A stretch of 64,000 nt of DNA from Fluoribacter gormanii (lineage in GTDB: Bacteria > Pseudomonadota > Gammaproteobacteria > Legionellales > Legionellaceae): contig NZ_FTNL01000022.1 of assembly GCF_900156395.1 (NCBI RefSeq), positions 1 through 64,000 on the forward strand, in the 5' to 3' direction. The notes under the pieces are model-generated. The model was not told the origin of the DNA. It made no database searches and worked only from the letters and a program-made list of their open reading frames with translations. Position numbers and translations under genes: made by a program. Positions 17,966 to 27,005 of this stretch are shown piece by piece (within the stretch, counting starts at the first letter, position 1; every line of letters starts with the position of its first letter).

Positions 17966-19381
17966 ATGACAGTTAGAACCCGATTTGCACCAAGCCCTAC
18001 TGGATTTTTACATGTGGGTGGCGTGAGAACTGCTTTATTTTCATGGCTGTATGCAAAACGCCATCAAGGTGAGTTTATTTTGCGTATAGAGGACACAGAT
18101 CAGGAACGTTCTACCAAAGAATCAGTACAAGCTATTCTGGATGGTATGGCTTGGCTCGGTATGGATTATGCTGAAGGCCCTTATTATCAAACGGAGCGTT
18201 ATGAGCGATATAATCAGGTAGCGCAACAATTTTTGGATGAAGGGAAGGCGTATCGTTGTGAATGCAGCAAAGAGCGATTAGAAGCGTTACGAACCGAACA
18301 ATTAGCAGCCAAAGAAAAACCTCGTTATGATGGTCATTGCCGAGATAAAAACTTGCCTTTATCGGATAAACCTTTTGTAATCCGGTTCAAAAACCCCGAT
18401 CAAGGAACAGTATCGTTTCACGATGAAGTTTATGGAGAAATCCATGTTGCAAACAGTGAATTGGATGATTTGATATTGGTGCGTTCTGATGGCCACCCAA
18501 CCTATAATTTTGCTGTGGTTATCGATGACATAGACATGAACATTACCCATGTAATTCGAGGGGATGATCACATTAATAACACACCACGACAAATTAATCT
18601 GTTTAAGGCGCTGAATGCTTCTGTTCCAGTATTCGCTCATTTGCCTATGATTTTAGGTGAAGATGGTAAGCGTTTGTCTAAAAGACACGGTGCTGTGAGC
18701 GTATTGCAATTTAAAGAGCTCGGTGTTTTACCCCATGCTTTATTAAATTATTTAGTGCGTTTGGGCTGGTCTTATGGGGATCAGGAAATCTTCAGTATCA
18801 ATGAAATGATTGAACGCTTTGATTTAAAGAATGTAAGTCGAGGTGTTTCAAGTTTTAACTATGAGAAATTGTATTGGTTAAATCAACATTATCAAAAAAA
18901 TGATCCTGTGGAGGCGGTTGCTGAATCGTTACGTTGGCACTTCGAACTGGCTGGCATTGATTTATCCAACGGACCCAAGTTAGCTGACTTGGTATCTATA
19001 CAGGCTGAGCGCTGCAAAACTTTGGCTGAAATGTGCCAAATGAGTTTATACTTTTTCACGGATTCGATTGAATACGATGAAGCTGCGGTTAAAAAACATT
19101 TACGTCCTGTGATTTTGGAGCCATTAACTGCACTTTATGAACAGTTGCAAAAGGTAGGTTCTTGGGAAAAAGATCATTTGCAAGAATGTATTAATGATAT
19201 CAGTGCTCAATTTGATATCAATATGGGGAAAATCGCACAACCTTTACGGGTCGCTGTAACAGGGTCGAGCATGTCTCCATCTATTGATATGACATTAACT
19301 TTATTAGGTAGAGAAAGAGTATTAACTCGCCTTAAAAATGCTTTGGAACAGTTAAAACTTAGAGCTCAAGCAAGTAGCTGA
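17966..19381 (+). CDS. gltX: Glutamyl-tRNA synthetase
   Basis: A 471-residue class I aminoacyl-tRNA synthetase. The HIGH-like motif is in PSPTGFLHVGG and the KMSKS-like motif is KRLSKRHG; a conserved CECSKE...CR segment gives cysteines of the GluRS zinc-site region. It charges tRNA-Glu with glutamate in the cytosol. Length is typical for bacterial GltX. A GTG four codons upstream (17954) is also in frame, but it has no Shine-Dalgarno; the ATG at 17966 has GGAACAG in front and gives the usual MTVRTRFAPSPTG start. It is divergent from letS and followed by a hairpin. Confidence 0.96.
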   Translation: MTVRTRFAPSPTGFLHVGGVRTALFSWLYAKRHQGEFILRIEDTDQERSTKESVQAILDGMAWLGMDYAEGPYYQTERYERYNQVAQQFLDEGKAYRCECSKERLEALRTEQLAAKEKPRYDGHCRDKNLPLSDKPFVIRFKNPDQGTVSFHDEVYGEIHVANSELDDLILVRSDGHPTYNFAVVIDDIDMNITHVIRGDDHINNTPRQINLFKALNASVPVFAHLPMILGEDGKRLSKRHGAVSVLQFKELGVLPHALLNYLVRLGWSYGDQEIFSINEMIERFDLKNVSRGVSSFNYEKLYWLNQHYQKNDPVEAVAESLRWHFELAGIDLSNGPKLADLVSIQAERCKTLAEMCQMSLYFFTDSIEYDEAAVKKHLRPVILEPLTALYEQLQKVGSWEKDHLQECINDISAQFDINMGKIAQPLRVAVTGSSMSPSIDMTLTLLGRERVLTRLKNALEQLKLRAQASS

Positions 19382-19396
19382 TATTCTCCTCATGAA

Positions 19397-19428
19397 CTGC
19401 AGGTTGATTCAGAATAACCAACCTGCAG
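19397..19428 (+). terminator. Hairpin after gltX
   Basis: CTGCAGGTTG and CAACCTGCAG form perfect 10-base arms with a 12-base loop, 16 bases past the gltX stop. No T-run follows, so it may be a 3'-end hairpin rather than a full intrinsic terminator. Confidence 0.5.
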
Positions 19429-19499
19429 ATGTATGCTCGTGTTGTATCTATGTCCTGATTGATATGACAAAAATTTTTATATAACAAGGATGGTATCTT

Positions 19500-20762
19500 A
19501 TGAAATTAAAATCAAAATTTTTGGGATTAGCCTTAATCACTTCTTTGATTTCGCCAATATTGTCTGCTGCTTCAGAGACCTCTTCTAATATTACAAGTCA
19601 ATTGCAGAAGGAGATTGATGATTATTATACGAAGTACAATAAAAAGGAAAAATTCACTGCTATTGCCGCCTCAGTCCTGATTCCTCAAAATCAGGAAAAT
19701 TACCAAAAAGAAATTAAAACTGTCGTGCATGGAACCATGGGATATCCTCCTTTATCCGAAGCGATTACTCCTGGAAATTTATTTGATATTGGCAGTATTA
19801 CCAAATCATTTACTGCATTAATTATTTTGCAATTGCAAACAGAAGATAAATTGTCTCTGGACGATCCTTTGGGAAAATGGTTACCGCAATATCCTAATTG
19901 GAAAAATGTTACTTTAAGACAGTTACTGAATATGACCAGCGGAATTCCAAATTATTCCGCAGATGATGAATTCTCGAAAAAAATGGAGTCTCAATTAGAC
20001 ACTGTTTGGACTGATGATGAGCTACTAAAGTATGCTCATCCTGAAAAAAAACTCGAAAAGAAAAAGGGTAATCTTTATGAATACTCGAATTCGAATTATA
20101 TTCTGGCTGCCATGGTTATAGAAAAAGTAACCAATGATACGTTTGCCAACCAGTTAAAATTGCGAATCATTAATGCTGAAAATGGTTTAAACGATATGTT
20201 TTATCTCGCAGGTCCTGATGGTCAATCTCTAGGAAAATCGATTGAGGATCGAAGGGTTCATGGATATTTTTATGATGAAGAAAAGAATAAATTAATTGAT
20301 ACTTTAAGCAATGATTTATCTTGGGCGGGAGCTGCTGGGGCGATTGTTGGTACTACCGAAGATGTCGCACGCTGGGTCCAACTGCTTTATCATGGCACCT
20401 TAATTAAGCCAATTTTCAGAGAACGAATTTTAGCTGAATTAGAGTCAGTTGTATCGATGAAAACAGGACAAACTATTCCTACCGTGACGGAAGAAGATCC
20501 TTATGGATTTGGTTTGGGGGTTGGATATCTTTACGATAAGGAACTCAAGCAGCGTTTTTGGGTATATAAAGGCAGTACATTAGGGTTTCGCGTAATGTAT
20601 TTTTGGCAACCCTGTAATAATGTCACTACCGTGGTCGCTTTAAATGGTAAGGGTGGTGAAGGAAATCCTCAATCTAAATTGGGTGATGAGATTATTAAAG
20701 CAAACCAAACTTTATATAAAGTAATTTTGAAAAACCACCCTGAATTACAGTGTATGTCTTAA
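19500..20762 (+). CDS. Exported beta-lactamase-family serine hydrolase
   Basis: A 420-residue protein with an N-terminal signal peptide (positively charged start, hydrophobic 8-22, cleavage likely after LSAAS). The catalytic motif S99-I-T-K102 is the SxxK of class C beta-lactamase-like enzymes, Y195-S-N197 is the YxN motif, and YKGSTLGF near residue 355 is a KTG-box-like HxG/KGS segment. Family members include D-alanyl carboxypeptidases, esterases and non-antibiotic hydrolases, so true beta-lactamase activity should not be assumed. It would act in the periplasm or outside the cell. AAGGATGG precedes the ATG. It is followed by a hairpin (20776-20803). Confidence 0.85.
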   Translation: MKLKSKFLGLALITSLISPILSAASETSSNITSQLQKEIDDYYTKYNKKEKFTAIAASVLIPQNQENYQKEIKTVVHGTMGYPPLSEAITPGNLFDIGSITKSFTALIILQLQTEDKLSLDDPLGKWLPQYPNWKNVTLRQLLNMTSGIPNYSADDEFSKKMESQLDTVWTDDELLKYAHPEKKLEKKKGNLYEYSNSNYILAAMVIEKVTNDTFANQLKLRIINAENGLNDMFYLAGPDGQSLGKSIEDRRVHGYFYDEEKNKLIDTLSNDLSWAGAAGAIVGTTEDVARWVQLLYHGTLIKPIFRERILAELESVVSMKTGQTIPTVTEEDPYGFGLGVGYLYDKELKQRFWVYKGSTLGFRVMYFWQPCNNVTTVVALNGKGGEGNPQSKLGDEIIKANQTLYKVILKNHPELQCMS

Positions 20763-20775
20763 ATCCTTTTCTTTA

Positions 20776-20803
20776 CCCCTTCTCCTGTTCCATCGGGAAG
20801 GGG
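20776..20803 (+). terminator. Hairpin after serine hydrolase gene
   Basis: CCCCTTC and GAAGGGG pair perfectly with a 14-base loop, 14 bases after the stop codon. There is no strong T-tract, so a terminator role is only likely. Confidence 0.45.
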
Positions 20804-20910
20804 CTATCTACCTCTAATAAAAACAAATGAACTTCATTTTGAACTAGATGATATTCGATTGTAGTATCTGTACATTTCGTGTGATACAATTTGTGCTCTA
20901 AGTCCAAAAG

Positions 20911-22488
20911 ATGATGCTTATGTCGAAAAGTGGAACATTCCCTGAGTTTCTAACAGTTAACAAAAAAACGGATAATTTTTTTATTTCAATTAATAAACAA
21001 GGACCACATTCTTTTGTAATGCTGGGAGTGTATGACCAAAATAAAGTCCGTCATTTACTTTGTCGCGTAGGTAAATTTGGCAATGTTGGCGCTATAGCAT
21101 CTGACCTCCATTTAGTGGAGCATCTACCTGATGATCTTACAAAATATAAAAAGAGCTATGTATATTGCAACGACGTTGCAGAGAAAAAAATGTATTATAT
21201 TAAAGAAGGATGTGACCTTCATTCGTGGTCTGAATTACCTGTTGATCTAGAAAAATTCAAAGAGAGTTATATTTACTGTAATAATAAAGAAGGTAAAAAA
21301 TTATATTATATCAAGTCAGACGGGACATCTGAAGAAGTAACAATTAATGATTTTATACTATTTGATAACAATCTTAAAAAGATTAAGAAAAATAAATCTA
21401 ACTTATGGCATCTTACTACGGAGCAAGTGAACTCGTTAATCACAGCAGACGGAGGCCATAATCTGGGGATAGCTGAAGAAGTAAAAATAGCTGATTTCGA
21501 TAAATTTGATAGAAATATAAATAAAATTAATCCGAAAAAGGCTTCCCGGTTGCATCTTAGCGGTGCTCAATTTTATGAAATGATTACCTTAAATGGCGGT
21601 TATACGCAGGATGTGGATTCAGATTATTTCATGCAAATGGAGTTTATCTGCAACGCTCTTTTTTTTGCGAACAAGGGAGTGTTGATGGATGAAGGAATCT
21701 CTCGTAAGAAAAGGCACAGGAGTAAAATTTCTTATCAAGCCTACGACATCACATATGAGCAATATGTAGAGTTTTTGAGAGTTTTAGAAGCCTCGCAGTC
21801 ATTTTATAACCAATTTAAATGTTACAAACCACATACCACAACTGATGAGGAAGTCACATTAAAATTTGGTGGAGAGAAAATTTTACCTCCTCTTGACGTC
21901 AATCAAATAAATCCAAATGACATCGATGTAAATAGAATAAAAGCCAGCGTTAGTGAGTTGCACGTTGGCAATACATGCAGACACTCCGCAATAGCACTTA
22001 TTGAAGCAACCCAGCATGCACCAGTTTCTTCTTTGGTTTCCTCCACTTTTTTTATGGAATTACCTTATGAAACGGAGTTGGAATTTGGCAGCCCTAGTGA
22101 AAATATTCCATTCTATGTTCTTCCACAGCCACCAATAGCATTTTTTGTATCAAATAATACAAAAAAGAACCTAATTACAAAGCTATACGAGCGAATGGAG
22201 AATATGCTACTTCTTGAGCCTTGCTCTTCGTCTACTCAGAAGAAATTCCTGAGATTGAAAGAGTTATATTTGGATATCGTTGGACCAAGTCAAAATTTTT
22301 CGCTTGACGAATTACTCACGCATATTCAGAACTGGAAAAAAGAAAATAAGACTACTTTAGAAACTTTAAGGAAAACATATTTTTGGGATACTCTTCCTTT
22401 TATCAAAAGACAATCCTCTACGATGAAGCTAATTACTGAAGTAGAAGAAGAGCTTCAAAGAAATAGAACACTGAAACCTGATTCCTAG
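20911..22488 (+). CDS. Predicted effector with internal tandem repeats and GNTC motif
   Basis: A 525-residue protein not recognised by name. There is no signal peptide or membrane segment. Residues 72-231 contain two pairs of repeats: LPxDLxKxKxSYxYC...KKxYYIK at 72-98 and 109-135, and xDFxxFDxNxxKI...HLxxxQ...ITxxGGx at 146-183 and 194-231. Residues 349-364 read ELHVGNTCRHSA plus a helix; C356 in a G-N-T-C context resembles the cysteine box of USP-type deubiquitinases and of other papain-like folds, but no partner His/Asp can be placed with confidence. The C-terminal 60 residues are charged and helical. Codon use is AT-rich and like its neighbours. Three ATGs (20911, 20914, 20920) compete for the start and none has a good Shine-Dalgarno. 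Confidence 0.55.
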   Translation: MMLMSKSGTFPEFLTVNKKTDNFFISINKQGPHSFVMLGVYDQNKVRHLLCRVGKFGNVGAIASDLHLVEHLPDDLTKYKKSYVYCNDVAEKKMYYIKEGCDLHSWSELPVDLEKFKESYIYCNNKEGKKLYYIKSDGTSEEVTINDFILFDNNLKKIKKNKSNLWHLTTEQVNSLITADGGHNLGIAEEVKIADFDKFDRNINKINPKKASRLHLSGAQFYEMITLNGGYTQDVDSDYFMQMEFICNALFFANKGVLMDEGISRKKRHRSKISYQAYDITYEQYVEFLRVLEASQSFYNQFKCYKPHTTTDEEVTLKFGGEKILPPLDVNQINPNDIDVNRIKASVSELHVGNTCRHSAIALIEATQHAPVSSLVSSTFFMELPYETELEFGSPSENIPFYVLPQPPIAFFVSNNTKKNLITKLYERMENMLLLEPCSSSTQKKFLRLKELYLDIVGPSQNFSLDELLTHIQNWKKENKTTLETLRKTYFWDTLPFIKRQSSTMKLITEVEEELQRNRTLKPDS

Positions 22489-22566
22489 TGCATATAATTT
22501 CTGGTGTTCTCTTGTGAGTCCAAAAAGCATATCATAGATAATTCCAGGGGTTTTCCTACTAAAGCC

Positions 22567-22601
22567 TAATGATCAATTACAACCCTGATAATTGATCATT
22601 A
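22567..22601. promoter_or_regulatory. Perfect 13-bp inverted repeat in the gst leader
   Basis: TAATGATCAATTA (22567-22579) and TAATTGATCATTA (22589-22601) are perfect arms separated by nine bases. The second arm ends six bases before the Shine-Dalgarno AGGAG of the glutathione S-transferase gene. It could be an operator for a dimeric regulator or an mRNA leader hairpin affecting ribosome access. Confidence 0.5.
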
Positions 22602-22616
22602 ATCAAAGGAGTGGAT

Positions 22617-23219
22617 ATGAAACTTTATTATACTAAATCAGCATGCTCATTAGCTGTACGTATTGTTCTTAATGAATTAGGTCTTGATTTTCAAGATGAA
22701 GAAGTCGATTTAAAAGCAAAGAAAACGAGCTCAGACGAAAATTATCTATTGATTAATCCTAAAGGTGCTGTACCTGCGCTTTCTCTTGATAATGGAGAAT
22801 TACTGACTGAAAATCAGGTCATCTTACAATATTTGGCGGATATCACACCTGGTCAAAAGCTTTTACCATCAGTTGGTGATTTAAGAAGATACCATACTCT
22901 GGAATGGGTTAATTATGTTGCTACGGAATTGCATAAGACGTTAGGCATGTTTTTTAATCCTAATCTCAATGAAGAAACAAAAAACATTTTTATGTCGGTA
23001 ATTAATATGAGGTTGAAGTATGTTAACGAGCACCTTGCAACAGGGCCTTATTTAATGGGCAAGGATTTTACATTGCCGGATGCTTATTTGTTTGTCATAC
23101 TACGTTGGGCTCATTATTTTAAAATGGATCTTTCTGCATATAAACATTTGGAACAATTCATGAACGTTGTTGCAGAACGTCCAGCTGTTGTGACCTCGTT
23201 GCAACAGGAAAAATTATAA
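22617..23219 (+). CDS. Glutathione S-transferase (GstA/beta class-like)
   Basis: A 200-residue cytosolic protein. It starts MKLYYTKSACSLAVRIVLNELG, the beta-class GST pattern where Cys10 (TKSAC) is the active-site residue close to glutathione. NPKGAVPAL holds the cis-proline VPAL, and LLTENQVILQYLAD is the conserved glutathione gamma-Glu contact. The C-terminal helical domain has the N-capping GKDFTLPDAYLF motif. It conjugates glutathione to electrophiles or acts in thiol defence. The start ATG 22617 follows AGGAG by five bases; an in-frame GTG at 22611 overlaps that Shine-Dalgarno and is less likely. A 13-bp palindrome lies just upstream. Confidence 0.92.
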   Translation: MKLYYTKSACSLAVRIVLNELGLDFQDEEVDLKAKKTSSDENYLLINPKGAVPALSLDNGELLTENQVILQYLADITPGQKLLPSVGDLRRYHTLEWVNYVATELHKTLGMFFNPNLNEETKNIFMSVINMRLKYVNEHLATGPYLMGKDFTLPDAYLFVILRWAHYFKMDLSAYKHLEQFMNVVAERPAVVTSLQQEKL

Positions 23220-23311
23220 TAAGTACTTATCCCATATTAAGAACGTTCGAATTTTTTTATTGACCATTTCATCTGTATTTAAATCCGATCGTTCTTCAAT
23301 TTTTTTGCTTC

Positions 23312-23332
23312 GAGAGTAAGAAAATTACTCTC
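23312..23332 (+). other. Hairpin in leader of hydrolase gene A
   Basis: GAGAGTAA and TTACTCTC pair perfectly around a 5-base GAAAA loop, starting 93 bases after the gst stop and 24 bases before the next ATG. It could end the gst transcript or shape the 5' leader; no T-run follows directly. Confidence 0.4.
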
Positions 23333-23355
23333 TCTAATTATTTTGGAAGATAAAT

Positions 23356-25098
23356 ATGCCTATAAAACCTACATTTCAGGGTGGAATAGATCTAAATTTT
23401 TCCTCGCAAAGTAAATTTGAGACCATTGAGGGAGTGGCGCAAGAAATGCAGGCTCCCATTATTGCTCGCAATGCAGTACGATTTTTAATGATGGGATGGA
23501 CAGAGCAGTGGACTGAGTTTTTAACCCCGGCAGTGGCGCATGCCATTTTTGTAAAACGTGATCATGAGTTATTAAGAGAATTACGTTTTGCTTTTCAACA
23601 AGGTTTTTTAGAGCTTTTTGAGCAATTAAGAAATAAACAGTTAACTGAAGAACAAGAGGAACAGGTCCATCTATATTTGAGTAATTGCTTAACCTTACTC
23701 CCTTATGGTGATTTAACTCGTTATGAATCAATCAAAATTCCTCAATATATTGATGGAAATTGGGAGCTTGTCGAGTACCTAGTTAAACCAATCGAATTAA
23801 CAGAACGTTCAGGATGGAAGCGTTTTTTTATCCAAGATACTGATCGCGTTTTTGCTTATGGACTTGAACCTCTTTTTCATAGAAAAGCTGAATCTCATTT
23901 AATTTTTATGGGGACAACTTACCCAGCTGGACAAGGTTTTCTACCCCAAGTTAATACTGATTCCAATGGTTTTGAAACAGTCGGCGAATCGCTTTATATA
24001 ATGGGTCGAAAAAGAATTCACGAATGGCTAAATACACAAAACAATAAAATACATGTATGTGGGGTAAGTTTAGGAGGTTCTTTAAGTTTATTGCTCGCCA
24101 TTGATAAAGGGGATTATAAACTTTCACGTGTTGATGCATTGAATCCCGCGGGGCTTCATGACTCCAAAAGAACCTATGATTATTGGGATGAATTGCTTGA
24201 TAAGCCGATAGTTGTCGTGCAAAAGCAAGGCGATGATCCGGTTTCAGCGTTCGGGAGCTGGAAAGATGATTGGTACATTATTCAAGTAACCCCGCCAAAT
24301 GAAAAAAAGGGGCCTAATTGTTTTTGCGATCATTTTTTAAATTATGCCGGTTTTGCTGGTACAAAGTTCGATTACATTGAAGCAGAACAGGATAATATCA
24401 AACGAAAAACACGTAATTTTTGGCTTTATACACTCGGGAGAAGCCTAATTTACGGTTTTATCTTGCTTCCTTATACTTATGCAGTGCGTCCACTTTTTTA
24501 TTTCCTTGCCCAAAACTGGAGGATTACAGTACCCGTTTTGGGAATTTTAGTCAGTGCATCCCTTGCTGTTGCCGGTGTTTTACCACTTCTTGCGTTTTTG
24601 GGCATCGTTGGCGGTTTATTTGCCAGCATTTTTATCTCCTCCTGTTGTTTCCCTAAAAATAAAGTTTCAAAAGTGGCCCCTGTCCAAGCTGAGCACTTAG
24701 AAAAAGAAGGACTTGCGCAATTACATGATCCATCTCTTGCCCGTAATCCAACTATGGATATTTATAGTAATCATAATGCTGTAGAAGTAGATTTGACTTA
24801 TCAACAAATACATACTTATTATGATGTAATGCGTCGTCTTGTAAAAAATAAGCCTTCTTTGCCGAGCGAAGAAAAGAAAAGCAAACATATTGATGGAGTT
24901 ACCAAAAAATCCTTACTCCAAGAATGCTCAGAGCCTAAGAAACATGATTTTGTAGTGCCGTTCAGAGTTACCCCAGCCAAAGCAGCTCATATACGACATA
25001 CTTTAACTTTGGTGCAACAATTGGGAATTGAGAATGAAAATTTAAAGCCTAGTTTAGAAGAATGCTACACTGAATATTGCATTGGCAAGCATAGATAA
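23356..25098 (+). CDS. Alpha/beta hydrolase-like predicted effector, copy A
   Basis: A 580-residue protein, paralogous to the next gene. A lipase-type nucleophile elbow G236-V-S238-L-G240 follows a HVC strand; D294 (QGDDPVSAFG) and H326 (CDHFLNYAG) are placed well to complete a catalytic triad. Around residues 355-430 there is a long hydrophobic stretch with perhaps two to three membrane helices ending in a CC pair, then a charged C-terminal region (450-580) containing DLTYQQIHTYY. The N-terminus has no signal peptide. The likely role is a membrane-associated lipase or esterase delivered to the host, but substrate and translocation are inference. GGAAGA precedes the ATG. It is 76 bases upstream of copy B. 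Confidence 0.65.
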   Translation: MPIKPTFQGGIDLNFSSQSKFETIEGVAQEMQAPIIARNAVRFLMMGWTEQWTEFLTPAVAHAIFVKRDHELLRELRFAFQQGFLELFEQLRNKQLTEEQEEQVHLYLSNCLTLLPYGDLTRYESIKIPQYIDGNWELVEYLVKPIELTERSGWKRFFIQDTDRVFAYGLEPLFHRKAESHLIFMGTTYPAGQGFLPQVNTDSNGFETVGESLYIMGRKRIHEWLNTQNNKIHVCGVSLGGSLSLLLAIDKGDYKLSRVDALNPAGLHDSKRTYDYWDELLDKPIVVVQKQGDDPVSAFGSWKDDWYIIQVTPPNEKKGPNCFCDHFLNYAGFAGTKFDYIEAEQDNIKRKTRNFWLYTLGRSLIYGFILLPYTYAVRPLFYFLAQNWRITVPVLGILVSASLAVAGVLPLLAFLGIVGGLFASIFISSCCFPKNKVSKVAPVQAEHLEKEGLAQLHDPSLARNPTMDIYSNHNAVEVDLTYQQIHTYYDVMRRLVKNKPSLPSEEKKSKHIDGVTKKSLLQECSEPKKHDFVVPFRVTPAKAAHIRHTLTLVQQLGIENENLKPSLEECYTEYCIGKHR

Positions 25099-25174
25099 TT
25101 GAATTCGAACTCGATTTAGGCTTCTTTCTACTAGGTATATCATTCAATGATAATTGGGAATAGGGAGATAAATT

Positions 25175-26773
25175 TTGTCTGGAGGAACTGTATTTAAAGG
25201 GGGATTAGAACTAAAATTTTTTGAACAACAAGAGTTTGAATCTCTTGATGGCATTGATGTGTCTGCACAAGCCCCTATTTTAGCGCGTAATATATTGCGT
25301 TTCTTCACTATGGGATGGACAGGATCCTGGACTCAATTTTTAACCCCGACTGTTTTATATTCTTTTTTTCTTCAACGTGACACCGATTTATTAAGAGAAA
25401 TTCGTTTTGCCATGCAACAAGGATTTTTGGAGCTCTTTAAGCAATTGCAAGGCAAAGACTTGTGTACGGAAGAGGGAGAACAGGTACAACTTTATTTGAG
25501 TAATTGTTTGTCTATGCTTCCTTATGGTGATTTAACTCCTTATGAGTCCGTTACCATCCCTCAATGTATTGACGGGCATTGGGAGTTGGTTGAATATCAG
25601 GTTACTCCGATTGAATTAACAGAACGGCATTGGTGGAAGAGTTTTTTTACCTATGATAATGATCGTGTTTTTGCTTATGGTCTTAAGCCAATTTTTCATG
25701 AGAACGCAGAGTCTCATTTAATCTTTATGGGAACTACTTATCCTGCAGGCCAAGGTTTTCTTACTCAAATAAAGACTGACTCCAAGGGATTTGAATCGGT
25801 TGGTTTGTCTTTATATCGTAGTGGTCGAGAGCGAATAAGAGCCTGGCTAAACCAACAGAAAAATACAATTCATGTATGCGGGGTAAGTTTGGGTGGCGCT
25901 TTAAGTTTATTGCTTGCTATCGATAAAGGAAATTATAAGTTATCACGTGTTGATGCTTTGAATCCTCCTGGACTTTATGATCCTTTATTTAAAAGTGGCT
26001 TTGATTATTGGGATGAATTAAATGACAAGCCCAAAGTTGTAGTGCAAAAACAAGGTAATGATCCGGTTTCAGCTTTCGGAGTTTGGAAAAAAGGTTGGGA
26101 TATTCTTCAGGTTGTACCCCCGCAAGACAAGCAAGGACCCAATGCTTTTTGCGATCATTGCTTAAATTATGCAGGATTTGCAGATACCGAGTTTAGATAT
26201 ATTTCTGTAGAAGAGGACAATTCTCAACGTAAAACGCACCATCTTATAATTAATGCGGCTGTGAGATCGTTTATTTATTATTATGTATTAGTTCCTTTTA
26301 CATATGCAGTTCGTCCATTTGGATATTATGTGTTGAATAAATTGCTTCCTCAAAGCACTGGGAGTCCATCATCTCAGAGCATCGCTGGATTAGCTAAAAT
26401 ACATCATCCTTCTCTTCTTAGAAATTCATCAATGGATATGTATGATGAAAACAATACCGTTGAAATCGACCTTACCTACCAACAAATAAATACTTATTAT
26501 CAAATAACACGCTGTCTAATAAAGGGGAAACATTTTTTACCTGCAAAAGAACAGGAAAGCAAACACACTCAAGGAATTACAAAAAAAACTTTATTGGCAG
26601 ACAGTGATGATTTTAAGAATGCTCATTTGCAGGTCTCTTTTAAAGCAACCAAGGCCAAGCTGTCTCACATACTACATACTTTAAGTTTGGTTCGCCAATT
26701 GGGGTTGGATAATAAGGAGAAACTAAAATCTATATTAGAAAAACATTACGAAACATATCGGTTAGGCAAGTAG
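25175..26773 (+). CDS. Alpha/beta hydrolase-like predicted effector, copy B
   Basis: A 532-residue paralogue of the preceding gene, alignable almost from end to end (for example FLTP, QQGFLELF, YLSNCL, LPYGDLT, HLIFMGTTYPAGQGF, HVCGVSLGG). The putative triad is kept: S238, D296 and H328. It differs by a shorter hydrophobic region after residue 355: about 40 residues containing most of copy A's second hydrophobic stretch are missing, so it may be anchored differently or be more soluble. The start is TTG at 25175 with AGGGAG seven bases upstream; no in-frame ATG lies close. The downstream sequence contains a scar of the copy A leader (see findings), so the locus grew by tandem duplication. Confidence 0.65.
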   Translation: MSGGTVFKGGLELKFFEQQEFESLDGIDVSAQAPILARNILRFFTMGWTGSWTQFLTPTVLYSFFLQRDTDLLREIRFAMQQGFLELFKQLQGKDLCTEEGEQVQLYLSNCLSMLPYGDLTPYESVTIPQCIDGHWELVEYQVTPIELTERHWWKSFFTYDNDRVFAYGLKPIFHENAESHLIFMGTTYPAGQGFLTQIKTDSKGFESVGLSLYRSGRERIRAWLNQQKNTIHVCGVSLGGALSLLLAIDKGNYKLSRVDALNPPGLYDPLFKSGFDYWDELNDKPKVVVQKQGNDPVSAFGVWKKGWDILQVVPPQDKQGPNAFCDHCLNYAGFADTEFRYISVEEDNSQRKTHHLIINAAVRSFIYYYVLVPFTYAVRPFGYYVLNKLLPQSTGSPSSQSIAGLAKIHHPSLLRNSSMDMYDENNTVEIDLTYQQINTYYQITRCLIKGKHFLPAKEQESKHTQGITKKTLLADSDDFKNAHLQVSFKATKAKLSHILHTLSLVRQLGLDNKEKLKSILEKHYETYRLGK

Positions 26774-26799
26774 TAATTATTTTGGAAGATATTTATGCT
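26774..26799 (+). repeat. Copy of hydrolase-A leader, remnant of a third duplicate
   Basis: TAATTATTTTGGAAGATA at 26774-26791 is an exact 18-base copy of the sequence just before the start of gene A (23336-23353), and it is again followed by an ATG. That ATG opens only four codons before a stop. It reads as the left end of a lost or degenerate third copy. Confidence 0.5.
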
Positions 26800-26837
26800 G
26801 TATGAATGAAGGCGATATTCATATTAAGTCCATGCTC

Positions 26838-26933
26838 ACGCCATCCTGAGCAGACTGTGGATCCCCTGCTTTAGCATTAGCGCTAATGCCCTAGCGCCTG
26901 ACTGTAGATCCCTCACTACATTGGGGATGGCGT
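26838..26933. repeat. Nested palindromic intergenic element
   Basis: Outer arms ACGCCATCC (26838-26846) and GGATGGCGT (26925-26933) are perfect. Inside lie a direct repeat GACTGT(G/A)GATCCC and a perfect 16-base palindrome GCATTAGCGCTAATGC (26874-26889). The right part (GATCCCTCAC...GGGATGGCG) is related to the element at the window start. It lies between the end of hydrolase B and the end of the convergent outer-membrane protein gene. Confidence 0.55.
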
Positions 26934-27005
26934 ATCAGTAGATGTCCGGAATCGGGTAACTACAATCAGCAAAGACATACTTCCATTAGTCGTGATAAAA
27001 ACTAA

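Noticed and set aside
19500-20762. Annotation as an antibiotic-resistance beta-lactamase
   Set aside because: SxxK and YxN occur in many non-resistance serine hydrolases and nothing marks it as a true class C enzyme.
26838-26933. CRISPR or insertion sequence
   Set aside because: There are no regularly spaced repeats with spacers and no transposase; it is a single compound palindrome.
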